Positions 1 to 9,463 of a stretch of 64,000 nucleotides of DNA are shown piece after piece. A model generated the notes under the pieces. The model saw only the letters and a program-made list of their open reading frames with translations. It did no database searches and was not told where the DNA came from. The position numbers and the translations under genes are program-made. This DNA is from Neofusicoccum parvum. Lineage: Eukaryota > Ascomycota > Dothideomycetes > Botryosphaeriales > Botryosphaeriaceae. Position 1 is the stretch's first letter. Each line of letters starts with the position of its first letter. The DNA is taken from positions 434,001 through 498,000 of the forward strand of contig CP087222.1 in assembly GCA_020912385.1 (NCBI GenBank), in the 5' to 3' direction.

Positions 1-1
1 G

Positions 2-1534
2 ACGGAACAATCATTGGAAGAGTACAGCAATAGCGAGAACTTTTTGGACCAACTCGGGGACCTGAAGAACACAGTCAAGGACTTATCGAAGGGCTTGGTA
101 GGATTCGAAGGGGCTCATGAGAGAGATGGGGATCAAGCATGGGGAGAAAGAGTTCGTCTTATACACTTCACAGTGATGGACTACCTTTGCGATCGGGGGT
201 TGAAGCTACTGGAGAAGGGCACAAAAAGCGCGGATGTCCCACCAGAAGGAGCTGCTCACTACTACATCACCCTGAGCTCCTTCAGATACATATTCATGAG
301 GGGAACTCGAGAGGATTTCGATACTCGCCAGATGTCTTCCAGTCGATTCCCACTAGACCATCTCGTCCAAACTTCCATCGAATACCACCTTCAAAGCGCG
401 GAACGATATGGGGTGGATCAATTCGAGCTGCTCCGGATATTCGGCTGGCCAAACGAAAAGAACGCCATAGCCTCTTTTCGCACCTTCGTTACTCGGTTCA
501 ATGATCCCCCGCTCATCCATATACTGGCCGCATGTGGCGTTCTGAGTACCCTGCGCGCCATGATCCACTACTCGCCTGAGGACCAAGCCGCGACGAACCA
601 CAACACTGAGATGTATTCCCTTGTTTCCGCGTGTCAAGGAGAACTATTTCAAGCCGACGTCTTCCTTCCATCGGGACAAGTAAACCTGGACATCATGAAC
701 AGCCAAAGCAACACACCGCTCCACTTTGCCCTTAATTTCGAACAACCAGAAGCAGCGCATGAGCTCCTCCAATCCAACAGAGTAGATGTAAATGCTCTGA
801 ACTATTACCGGAAAACACCGCTTCACGTAGCTGCAAATACTGGCATACTAGCGGCAGTACAAGACCTCCTCAATCGTCCTGATGTAAACCCCAACGCGCA
901 AGATGTATATGGACAAACGGTTCTCCACAACGCCATCGACGGGTCCAAAGACGATGTCATCAAAATCTTGCTCCAAAGCAAGAAAGTAAACCCAAATGCC
1001 CGCGACAAAGACGGCCGCACGCCGCTCCATATGGCCGCCAACGCTGCGGACATCGACATTGTGGACATACTGCTCCAGTCAGGAAAGGTGGATGTCAACA
1101 TCAAAGACAAGAAAGGTCAAACACCGCTCTTCGCATTCATCCTCGGATACGCTGGGTATGGTGCAGACGCGTCGGAGCATGGAGAGCTCGCCGACGTGCT
1201 TTCACGTCTGCTGAGCCATCCGAAGATCGAGCCACGCGCGAAAGATAAAATGCAGCGGACGCCGCTTTTCTACGCTGCGACCGAGGGCCTGGAATTATTT
1301 GCGAGGATCTTGGTCGAGGGGGGCAGAGGTGGCGCTGCGGATAAGGATAAGCTGGGGCGCACGCCCCTGTCGCAGGCTGCAGCGAAGGGCCACGAGGAAA
1401 TTGTGCGGAGGTTTCTTGCTGCGGAGGATTTTGATGAAGAGGATCTTCGTTTTGCGTATGAAGAGGCTAAGAAGAAGGGTAGAACGGAGGTTATGAGGAG
1501 GTTGGTAGATACTGGGAAGGTTACTGAGAGCTAA
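2..1534 (+). CDS. NLR-like (NACHT-ankyrin) protein, C-terminal part, 5' truncated by window edge
   Basis: The frame is open from base 2 to a TAA at 1532-1534 (about 510 residues) with no credible start, so the gene begins upstream of the window. Near its N-terminal end it carries RVRLIHFTVMDYL, the kind of segment that follows the NACHT/winged-helix part in fungal STAND proteins. It then has a helical region and a run of ankyrin repeats recognisable by repeated TPLH.A/TPLF.A and DVN/NPNA signatures. The repeats run from roughly residue 235 to near the C terminus, with a charged tail. Fungal proteins of this architecture act as cytoplasmic NLR-like receptors in heterokaryon incompatibility or non-self sensing, with the repeats as ligand-binding surface. 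The NACHT domain itself is outside the window, so assignment to this class is inference from the linker motif plus repeats. A plain ankyrin protein is the alternative. Confidence 0.8.
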   Translation, partial: TEQSLEEYSNSENFLDQLGDLKNTVKDLSKGLVGFEGAHERDGDQAWGERVRLIHFTVMDYLCDRGLKLLEKGTKSADVPPEGAAHYYITLSSFRYIFMRGTREDFDTRQMSSSRFPLDHLVQTSIEYHLQSAERYGVDQFELLRIFGWPNEKNAIASFRTFVTRFNDPPLIHILAACGVLSTLRAMIHYSPEDQAATNHNTEMYSLVSACQGELFQADVFLPSGQVNLDIMNSQSNTPLHFALNFEQPEAAHELLQSNRVDVNALNYYRKTPLHVAANTGILAAVQDLLNRPDVNPNAQDVYGQTVLHNAIDGSKDDVIKILLQSKKVNPNARDKDGRTPLHMAANAADIDIVDILLQSGKVDVNIKDKKGQTPLFAFILGYAGYGADASEHGELADVLSRLLSHPKIEPRAKDKMQRTPLFYAATEGLELFARILVEGGRGGAADKDKLGRTPLSQAAAKGHEEIVRRFLAAEDFDEEDLRFAYEEAKKKGRTEVMRRLVDTGKVTES

Positions 1535-1926
1535 GGAGGGCACACAGGCTGATCTCTAAGGCTGTTCTCGGTCAGCAGAAGGTGCAAACAATGAGTTATG
1601 TCAGACCCTCAGAAGTGCTTGCAGTACAAAATACGTGACGTGTGACAATACTCTGCAATGCGAAGACTCTTGAAGGCTGGAGCACGCACGTGTACTGACT
1701 TTTGCCCCTCCGGTCGATAGCATTAGCTCTGGACAAGGCCGGGAAAAAACATAAGATCAAGCCCTCCCCCAGCGCTGTCGCGCGTGTCTTTCTTAATTTT
1801 CTGGCCCCCAATCATTTTGCCCTTTTGCCCCTCCACGTCGCACAAATTCAGCTCATCTCAGCCTCGTCAACTACAGCCACCCTCCTACGTGGACTTGCAG
1901 GCGCCACGACGCTCGTCCGACCAACC
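1535..1926. other. intergenic, promoter side of the C2H2 gene
   Basis: No ORF I can support. The last 150 bases are pyrimidine-rich, as expected for a fungal 5' leader before the ATG at 1927. Confidence 0.5.
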
Positions 1927-3184
1927 ATGAGCTACTTCCTAGGCCAGGAGGACATTTCTGAAGCCGAATTCTCCTGGATGCATGAGAGTGAAGCCAGCTA
2001 CCAATGGGATCCCTGGAAATACCGGTGAGTAAAAAAAAAGGCTCGCGCTAACAGAAGGGCAAAAGCACTCGCCTTTCGAGCGCGGCCCGGCCAGCGCCCG
2101 GAATGTTTGATCGCACACCTACACCATTGGTCAGAGGTGGCCCCACCCCACAGCCGGTCGCTTACGACCAAAAGCTCGTCGAGTAGGTTTTCCTCCAGAC
2201 TATTCGTACGCAATACCCCTTACAGACGATAGGAACAAGTCGGCTTCGCTCAATACAGTGTACGTCTGCCAGCATCCAGGATGCAAATCCAAGACCAACT
2301 TCCAGCGCAAGTACGAGCTACAGCGCCATATGAGGAAGCATGAGGAAGCGCAGGCATATGATTGTCCTGTCATCGGCCGCATCTACAAAGGGACCAACGC
2401 ACCGTACCGTCCCGACAAACTCAAATCTCACCTGCGAGCCCACACGGATGACTCGCTGTCTCTCTGTCCAATCCCGGGATGTTCTATCCAGCTACTCTCT
2501 CTGCATTTGATGAGCGTTCATCTTCAATACCATACCCATGTGGACTTGAAGATGGCATCCAATGCATTGATTGTCAAGGACTATAGAGAGGAGCGCTCGG
2601 TTTCAGTGGCCAAATGCCCGATCGGCCTGACAAAGGCTTGCGCCAAATGGATGAAGATGGACCGGATTCCAGCCCATATCCTTTCTCATACAGTTCAGGA
2701 GCGTGTTCGACGCAGAGGCGAGGCCTTTGAGGCCGGGTACGACAGCATGACAGGTCAACTTGCCTGTCCCATGTGCCATGCCACCATGACTGATCCCGAT
2801 GGATTTGCGCAGCATGTTCACATGTCACATCTGAATGACCAGTCGGGAAGGGATCATATCAATGCTTGTCTAATCAGGATCAACGAAACGAGGAACGACA
2901 ACCCTCTGCTGAATGAGTGGATCGGCAAGTGGAATGTGTCCGAGACCGAACTACAATTCATCGGCCATCGGAACGACTGCTGTCCAGCATGCTTTGGCAT
3001 CCGCCTGTTCTCAAACGGTTGCTACAGCAACCATCACTTGGAAGTCCAGAAGGCTGATATCTCGGAAGTCTTGCAAAAACGCCAGCAAGTTCTAAAACAC
3101 TACCCCAGCTTCGTCAATCATCCAATCTTCAACGACATCCGCAACAGCTCGAGGGCCAACGGAGATTCTCAAACCATGAACTGA
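1927..3184 (+). CDS. C2H2 zinc-finger protein, two exons
   Basis: The first exon starts at ATG 1927 (MSYFLGQED...) and ends at 2024 before a GTGAGT donor. The second exon is open to TGA 3182-3184. The frame requires an acceptor giving phase 2; the AG ending at 2136 or the AG ending at 2232 both fit, so the exact intron end is unsettled. Exon 2 encodes YVCQHPGC...RHMRKH (C-x4-C...H-x3-H), then a second Cys/His segment ending SHLRAH. Further on lie a C-x2-C...H-x4-H finger (CPMC...HVHMSH) and a C-terminal CPAC pair. The first finger resembles those of filamentous-fungal proteins with an N-terminal cluster of C2H2 fingers. A DNA-binding role is inferred; targets are unknown. No neighbouring gene suggests a pathway. 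Confidence 0.75.
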
Positions 3185-3670
3185 TAGAGACAACACTGAC
3201 AAGACATCCAAAATTAGTATGATGAGTCAGCCTCCTTTCGCTTTACACTGTCTTGGGTGCTCCGATTCTTACAACCTTTACAGGGGCTTTCCTCCCTAAA
3301 TGCTACTTCTCTAAACGTTGTTGTCCACTTCAGATGACTCGGAGTTTTGTGAGAAGCAACTAGCATATTTCGGTTTTTATGTGCTTCCCAATTTTGTTTT
3401 AGGCTAACGTTTTCTTTTGAATAACAAAAAGAAAAAAGAAAAAAAAAACTAGCGTGTTTGAGATTCGAGTTTTGTTACTAAGCAATGGCCATCTGATCTC
3501 GTTTTCATAAATAATTCAAATCAGTCAGTGTTTTAATTGGTCCGACCTTCAGCCTGTGCAAATGCGTGTTTAATACCAAGCAGTTGATATAACTACGGCG
3601 AAAACAGTCCATAATCACCCCACCATCTTCGTTTGCTCTTGCAAAGAAACAGAGCACGCCGCTTCCAACA
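3185..3670. other. AT-rich intergenic / 3' UTR
   Basis: AT-rich, with a poly-A run near 3428-3448. No coding signal seen. Confidence 0.5.
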
Positions 3671-3705
3671 GCGTTGATGGTTTAGTAGTAAAATTTATCT
3701 TCGTC
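3671..3705 (+). repeat. decayed 5' fragment of a tRNA-Gly gene, copy 1
   Basis: This matches the acceptor strand, D arm and start of the anticodon arm of the tRNA-Gly gene at 4172 (shared GGTTTAGT-GTAAAATT core). It has point changes and no T arm or 3' acceptor strand downstream, so it is not a functional tRNA. Confidence 0.75.
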
Positions 3706-4033
3706 AACCCTGCTTTGCTCTTTTTTATCTGAGTCGTTGCCTCCCATCCGCAATATCTACCATGAAATATTTCATTACTATTAGCTATCTACCCCCGGCT
3801 CTGTGTCTCGTTTACCTTAGACTCGCCTTTCCCACTGCCGATGCTTGATCCTATCACCTAGTAGTTTACTTCTTCCTACAGCCGTTCTCATTCTACTCCG
3901 CCCGTGTGTTTATCCAGAACCAGTCCTCGAGAGTCGTCCAGATGCCCTATCTTCCTACAACCCCGCATCCCGCTCCGCTCTTTCCCGTGTCAGAGTTCTT
4001 TTACACCTCGTGCCTTGCTCAACAAGGACATCA

Positions 4034-4070
4034 GCATTGGTGGTTTAGCGGTAAAATTCATCGCCGTGCC
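4034..4070 (+). repeat. decayed 5' fragment of a tRNA-Gly gene, copy 2
   Basis: This begins GCATTGGTGGTTTAGCGGTA and continues AAATTCATCG, nearly the same as the first 30 bases of the gene at 4172. No matching anticodon-stem 3' strand, T arm or acceptor follows. The sequence just upstream also resembles that upstream of the intact gene (AACAAG-CA motif), so the duplicated unit was larger than the tRNA. Confidence 0.75.
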
Positions 4071-4171
4071 TCCATATGCAAGTCTCCACTCTCGTTTGCC
4101 ACCTCTTCACGCCGCTCTTTCCGTTCTAGATAATAGCGTGCCCCCTCGCCCCTTCCCTAACAAGCAGCATA

Positions 4172-4310
4172 GCGTTGGTGGTTTAGTGGTAAAATTCATC
4201 GTTGCCATGAAAAGTTGTATCTCCCCAGGAGCATCCCCCTTCAGGGCGGGACTCCCTGGAGCTCAACACCCTGTTTCGATGAGCCCCGGGTTCGATTCCC
4301 GGCCGACGCA
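4172..4310 (+). tRNA. tRNA-Gly (anticodon GCC) with a 68-nt intron
   Basis: The acceptor strands GCGTTGG (4172-4178) and CCGACGC (4303-4309) pair with one G-U, and A4310 is the discriminator. The D arm is GTTT/AAAT. The anticodon stem CATCG (4197-4201) pairs with CGATG (4277-4281). The loop is TTGCCA plus T4276, with anticodon GCC at 4204-4206. The T arm is CCGGG-TTCGATT-CCCGG. Removing 4208-4275, right after purine 37, restores a standard 71-nt tRNA, which is the usual position of nuclear tRNA introns. A T4 Pol III terminator starts at 4314. The intron is long for a fungal tRNA gene. Two 5' copies lie upstream at 3671 and 4034. Confidence 0.93.
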
Positions 4311-4617
4311 TCGTTTTGCCTTCTCTTTTGCTGTTACGTGGGGGTGGTAACGGAAGAGGAATGGAGCTGGTACGGCACGGCAAAGTAACCATGGCACGAT
4401 GACTGCCATGCCATGACTAGCCTCCCTCCCTGTGTGGCGGGCGTCCCTGTGGCCGAGACAAATGCGAGGTACTTCTGCCAGACAAGAGGTTAGTAAGGTC
4501 CTGTGCATAGCCAATGTGAAATCACCGCAACTTACGCCAAGCTCTGTGGACGAGCCACCGTTCATGAGAGCTCTCCGCCTGGTAACAAAAGCTAATACGC
4601 TTGGAGATGCTACCTAC

Positions 4618-4813
4618 GTGAAGTGACATGACAACGAGCGCTTAGCGTAGTTCTGGCAGGTGGGTTTCCCCTCATCGCACTGCCTACGTCAGCTCTCCAG
4701 GGAATGGAAGTTGGCAAATCGAAATAGATCACCTCAATCCTCCGCTGCTTGCACGTATCACACCCGGTTCTTGGTTTCCGATGGCGCCTCTGGTTTCCAG
4801 GGTGCGTTCCCAT
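4618..4813 (-). pseudogene. relic of a Zn2Cys6 transcription-factor gene, N-terminal exons only
   Basis: Read on the minus strand, ATG 4813 opens RTGCDTCKQRRIE (exon to 4733). A 53-nt intron (4732-4680, GTGATC...GGCAG) follows, then CDEGKPTCQNYAKRSLSC. Together they form a GAL4-type binuclear cluster, but the fifth cysteine is Tyr (TGC to TAC) and the conserved Lys before CDE is Glu (AAG to GAG). The intron position, the TGCCTACGTC intron end and the flanking residues match the intact gene at 8926-7626, so the two are paralogues. No middle-homology domain follows, although exon-like stretches with good splice signals persist to about 4430. I call it a truncated, inactivated duplicate. A short expressed fragment cannot be excluded. 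Confidence 0.75.
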
Positions 4814-5393
4814 GCTCTCGATCTTAGCGAAAGAGCGGTACGAGAGCGAGCAGTTCTATAGAGGGCGGAGTAGTTTTTAGCTTCTGCAACAGCCGAAACA
4901 CTACCGAGCTAGCCGTCCACGAGTCGGACATGTTTCGCTTACTTTCGTGAATCGTATCGTCTTTCCACTAAGCGAGCCTTGTTTGGCTTATGTACCTGAT
5001 CTTTACTTGGTCACTCCGCCAAGTATTGCAACAAGTCCCGCATGGGTAGTTGAAGTACCCATCCTGAGATATATATAAAATGGAAGATTCACCAAAGCCA
5101 TCCGGATGAATGAGTAGGCTGCCCATGAGATTAGTTGCGAATGTGTTTCAATGTTTTCCGAACCGACCTCGTACTCCATTCTCGTTCCGAAAAGGCGGTA
5201 CGAGGCGTGCTATCGACGCTAGTGCCCACCCGTTGTGTAGGTAGCCTTGGCGACGCAAGCTATTGTACTGGTAAAACCTATTTAACGAATGGGTGCCCGC
5301 TCGTGAACAAAAATATGTGATGAGATATCAGATCGGTATACCAACGGAGAAGCCCGCTGGACACAACTAAGCCAACCACACCTTTGGTCCGGC
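4814..5393. other. intergenic between Zn2Cys6 relic and hydrolase
   Basis: Non-coding as far as I can read. It contains the 64-bp dispersed repeat (5049-5112), which includes an ATATATATAAAA stretch, and otherwise no recognisable signal. Confidence 0.5.
5049..5112 (+). repeat. 64-bp dispersed repeat, copy 1 (partner at 31058-31121)
   Basis: GTTGAAG...CCATCC at the left end and ACCAAAGCCAT-CGGATGAATG at the right end occur in the same order and at identical spacing at 31058-31121. The right 22 bases differ at one position and the middle is diverged. Confidence 0.6.
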
Positions 5394-6780
5394 ATGGACG
5401 ATGATTGTGGGTTCAAGGCCCAGCCCATGGGGCGAGAAAACCAGTGGGATCCCGAGTTTGCCGCGATGTGGCCACAGCTTGAATCCAAAATGGCAATGGT
5501 CGAGAGAATGCCGGTGGAAACCCTGAGGCTCGCTGGAAAGCAGCCGAGGCCATTGCCAGATGGAACACCAACAGCCTATGGTATTATTTGTCTCGACATC
5601 TCTGTTGGAGACGATAGCACCATTGAGCTGAAGCTTTACATACCGTCCACTGTCGAGATGAACCGGTCTTTCATTTTAATGATGCATAGTGGAGGTAAAG
5701 CTCTTACCGAATCGTTTGAATGCTGTTTCCTTCGTTGCGGGTAACTAATGAACTACGCGAATGTAGGTTGGACCATTGGATCCCATACCGCAACAGAGCC
5801 TCTGAGCCAGGAGCTTTGTGTCGGCCTCGGCGCGGTTGTGGCAAGCGTAAACTATCGATTGTAAGTGCCAAAAAAGCAAAAGACCTGCGGCACTTACAGT
5901 GATGCTGCCAGAGCTCCCGAGCATCCTTTCCCAATTCCAGTCAATGACTGCTTTGCCACCCTTAATTGGGTATGTCAGCTGGCTCTACGTCGCGAAGATG
6001 CTTCTAATTCTCTCAAAAGGCAATTTCCAACGCACAGCATCTAGCTATCAATCCACAAAAGATATTCCTGGCGGGTTCCAGCGCGGGCGCCAACCTTGTG
6101 AGTCAATGATCCGACACGCTTGCTAACGTCTCTAATTCTCCTCCTCAGGCTGCAGCAGTAGCGCTGCGCGCTCGAGATGAAGGTTTGAATGGATTGATAG
6201 GTCAGATCCTCCTTTCTCCGGCGCTCTGCCATCCAGATCTACATCCGTCATCATTTTGTTGGAAAAGTCTGGACGAAAACAAAACCGCACCCATCCTAAC
6301 CACAGCCTCTCTACGTGGCTTCTGGAGTAAGTTGTTACCTACGAAACTCTGATTGTTGGAATTTGTATCCTACTGGATACTAAAGTTTCTCATAGACAAC
6401 TACTTGCCAAATAGAGACGAGTGTGCCTATGCCAGTCCCATTCTATCCGAGTCTCTGCAAGGTCTTCCATCCACATGTAAGTTCCTCTGCAGAGTTTGTG
6501 TGTAGATGCCGCTGACTTTCAAATGATAGTTATTTTGACTTGTGGGCTTGATCCGCTGCGTGATGATGGAGTCTTCTATGCAGATTTGCTGAAAAACGCT
6601 GAGTTAGTATCCAAACTGTTCTGTGTACGCCCGGTCTGATCCTTGTGTAGTATCCAAGTCCTGTTGAAGGAGTTCAACGGTCTTCCACATGACTTTTACA
6701 GCATTTTACCGGACATTCAAGCCTCTAAACGAGCTAAGCAGGATATCATCAATTGGGCTAAGGCCATTCTGCAGAAATGA
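5394..6780 (+). CDS. alpha/beta-hydrolase fold-3 (HSL-type) esterase/lipase, 8 exons
   Basis: Exons by frame and splice signal are 5394-5694, 5767-5860, 5900-5969, 6020-6097, 6149-6326, 6396-6476, 6530-6602 and 6651-6780, giving 334 residues. The order of motifs is that of the hormone-sensitive-lipase family. The oxyanion region HSGGW spans the first junction. ARAPEHPFPIPVND comes next, then the nucleophile elbow GSSAG in exon 4, the acid DPLRDDG in exon 7 and the histidine LPHDFY in exon 8. The family hydrolyses carboxyl esters or lactones; the substrate is not predictable. No signal peptide is visible, so it is probably cytosolic. All seven introns are 39-72 nt and keep frame, so the gene looks intact although no exon is long. 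It lies between a dead and a living Zn2Cys6 gene of the same family. Confidence 0.87.
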
Positions 6781-7043
6781 TCTTGGAGGGATTACAGTTT
6801 CAGGTATTCAAATCACTCAGGTGAAATTGAGATCTAATGCATTGCTATTAGCTCTTGTACTCCCTCTAAATAGATAGTTACATCAGGAAAACTGTATGTA
6901 GATGGGTCATTAGCTTTATCGTTATCTCTCAGACATGTTGATGTCAACAATAGAATGTCCTAATCATGGACCACGCCTATCTTCTCGTTTTTCAGCATTG
7001 TAGAGGCTTCTGATGATAGAGAACAACTCTGTTACTTTCTCCT

Positions 7044-7350
7044 TCACTTTGGCCTTTCGTTGATCCATGAAAAGGCTGAAAGCGTCCGGGTGGCAGTAGG
7101 TTCTTTCTTTCTGAAATGTCTTCCAGTTTTTACCGCCCCATGCCCGGTACAGCCGTTATATGCTGTGCTTGCATGCTCCGAGTTTCTGTCGAGAAGGATG
7201 TCTAATTTTTCGGTATCTTGGTCATTAATCAGGGCTTCCATGCATTCGCGTGACTTCCAGATGTTCAGCTGTAGGATTCGAAGCGGTTTGACGGCGGGCG
7301 TCATTTTGCCCTGGTTTCCTGGGGAAATGCTAGAGGGCGCTTTAGAGAAA
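7044..7350 (-). mobile_element. degenerate non-LTR retrotransposon fragment (endonuclease N-terminus)
   Basis: The minus-strand reading frame 7304-7044 encodes PLRILQLNIWKSRECMEAL followed by INDQDTEKLDILL. This is the typical opening of the apurinic-type endonuclease domain of fungal LINE elements of the Tad/I-type class. After LDILL the frame loses similarity and later pieces suggest frameshifts; no reverse transcriptase follows. I read it as a short dead fragment lying in the intergenic region between the hydrolase and the Zn2Cys6 gene. Confidence 0.6.
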
Positions 7351-7625
7351 GGAGATGGATAGGGGGCTGAGCTTGGAAAGAGAAGGAAGTGAAGCTGCAG
7401 GAAACTCGGTAGTGCGCTTGGTATTACAGCTCAAGAGCTTTAATTCGTGGTGATCGGAACATCCTCTTTCTTACAGATGGTCGTCTTCTACACTGGAGTC
7501 TCGTTTGGCGGACAGGCGGTACGACGACCATCTCGGGTCGGCGCATTGGCGGTACGAACAGCACACCAACAAGCCCGCATTTCCTGGAGACGAGCAGCAC
7601 CGACCGCAGCCAACATAAAGGGACA

Positions 7626-8926
7626 TCACTGGACCTCGGCCATCGGCCACCTCATATACTCCCGGTACGCCGGCGCCAAACTCTCATGAATCTCCTCCAC
7701 CAGCGTCCTCCCCAACCCGTCCAGCCACCACAGGCCGCGGAGCCGCTGGAGCAGCACGGCGAAGTGCGCGAACACGAGCAGCGCGCAGGCATCGCGCTCG
7801 CGCAGCAGAGCCATGAAGTCCTCCGACACGAGGCCGGCGAAGCAGAAGACTGCGCGCAAGGCGGTCCTGCTGGTGCGGCCGAGGTTGTCCGCCGCGACGC
7901 AGCTCTTGGTCAGCTCTTCCAGCGCGTCAAGCAGGACGTTGAGCTTGGCCGGCGCCATGCCGCCGAGCTCGCGCACGAAGAAGTGCCGGATGGACCGGAG
8001 GTGCTGCTCGTCGGCGTACGACAGGTGCAGAGCGGGAAGGCGGGAGGGGCTGGGCTGAGAAGTGAGGAACGGCACGATGGTGTCAGGGTTGTAGCTGATC
8101 ATGGGCGCGAAGACTGAGCTGGCCAACCACGGGCGGGCGTGGATGATGATGGTGCCAGCACCGCGTACATGGTCCAGCCAGTCGAACAGGCACCGTCGTG
8201 GGTGAGGGCTTGAGCTCGAGCTGGAATCGCGGGGCGTGTAGCGCACCAGAGCGAGGGTGAGGGCGGCGGTCAGGGCGGTGAAGCAGTAGAGAGCAGCGCA
8301 GTTGGTTTCGTTGAGCAGTGGCATCATGTTGACGGACCCGCGGATGCCGATGTTGTGATGCTTGATGGCGCGCGAGACGAGGGAGTGGGCGCGCGTCTCG
8401 TCCTGGCACCGCGAGGCCATGTGCATGGCGGATATGGCCAGGACGGCGCGCATCAGAAAGTCGTTGCAAACGGCGAGCCGGGGAAGCTCAACCTCGACGA
8501 CCTTCGCCGTGAATTTGTCTCCACCAGTCACGGTGGCAGACGTTGCTGTGGTGAAGTGGAAGAGCAGCTCCAAGTCATCGAGTTGAAGCCCGCCAAAGTC
8601 CTGGGCGCACAGCGGTCAGCAGATGGCAAACAACGGCCACTTGGGTGCATCTCGGCGTACACCAAGCCTGGGAGGGACTTTTTGCTCCGCTGCGATGCCT
8701 CGCTCCTCATTTGAGCGCGGGCCGTTGGCGTATTCACACGACAGAAGCAACCTGTCACACTTCAGGCAAGCTGGCCTCGTTTCATCGCACTGCCTACGTC
8801 AACTTCGGCAAGCTGCATTCAATGGGCAAGCGTCCACCGGCATACCTTGACCCTCCGCTGCTTGCAGGTGGAGCATCCGGTCCTTGTTTTGCGGTGGTGT
8901 CTCCTGATTCTGCGCGGCTGCTCCAT
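7626..8926 (-). CDS. Zn2Cys6 fungal transcription factor, 3 exons
   Basis: Start ATG 8926. Exons are 8926-8846, 8789-8661 and 8600-7626; introns are 56 and 60 nt; the product is 394 residues. Exons 1-2 join to give TGCSTCKQRRVKCDETRPAC then LKCDRLLLSC, a complete GAL4-type zinc cluster at residues 18-50. Exon 3 begins DFGGLQLDDLELLFHFTTAT, the start of the short regulatory domain found in UPC2-like fungal regulators. The remainder is helical. The protein should act in the nucleus as a DNA-binding regulator. It is a close relative of the relic at 4618-4813, with the same first intron position. Nearest candidate targets are the hydrolase and the FAD oxidoreductase; this is inference from position only. 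Confidence 0.87.
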
Positions 8927-9463
8927 AGATAGCGTGTGCGGCGGGCAGGATTTGTTGTGGGTACGGGCTGTGAACGAGAGCGAGCGGGGGTGCATGCCAG
9001 GCCGGTTTGAACTTTGATTGGACAGCTAGGCGACGACCTTCATTCGAGAGAACATTCTCAACTGGCGCCGTAGCAAGTACAAATATCAAGACCTATGAAT
9101 TACGAACCACGAATCGTGATTTCAGAAAAGTTTCTGGAAGCATTCCTTAATCAATGAGACATTTGTTTCAGCGGATGAAGCGCAGTTTATTGCTCGGCCA
9201 ATGATATATACAAAAGAAATTCAAGAAGAGGCTCAAGAAAGAGGAGTAGAAGGGGAAGAAGATGAGCAAGAATGGGGCGTACAAATGAATGTAAGAATGT
9301 ACAGAAAATTGAGGAAAGTCGGACCGAGACTACATTCGCAGAATGTGTTCCGTTTCGTGATACACCTTTGGCACCGTAATTCTTCAATCCTCGTCCACTA
9401 CGGAATCAATCCGATCATTGCTTGAAAATATGTTCTGAAAAAATATCTGGTCCCGAAAGGAAC
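8927..9463. other. intergenic: upstream of the Zn2Cys6 gene and 3' side of the FAD oxidoreductase
   Basis: AT-rich centre (9080-9440) without a supported gene. An ORF at 8799-9089 on the minus strand is a shifted-frame shadow of Zn2Cys6 exon 1. Confidence 0.5.
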
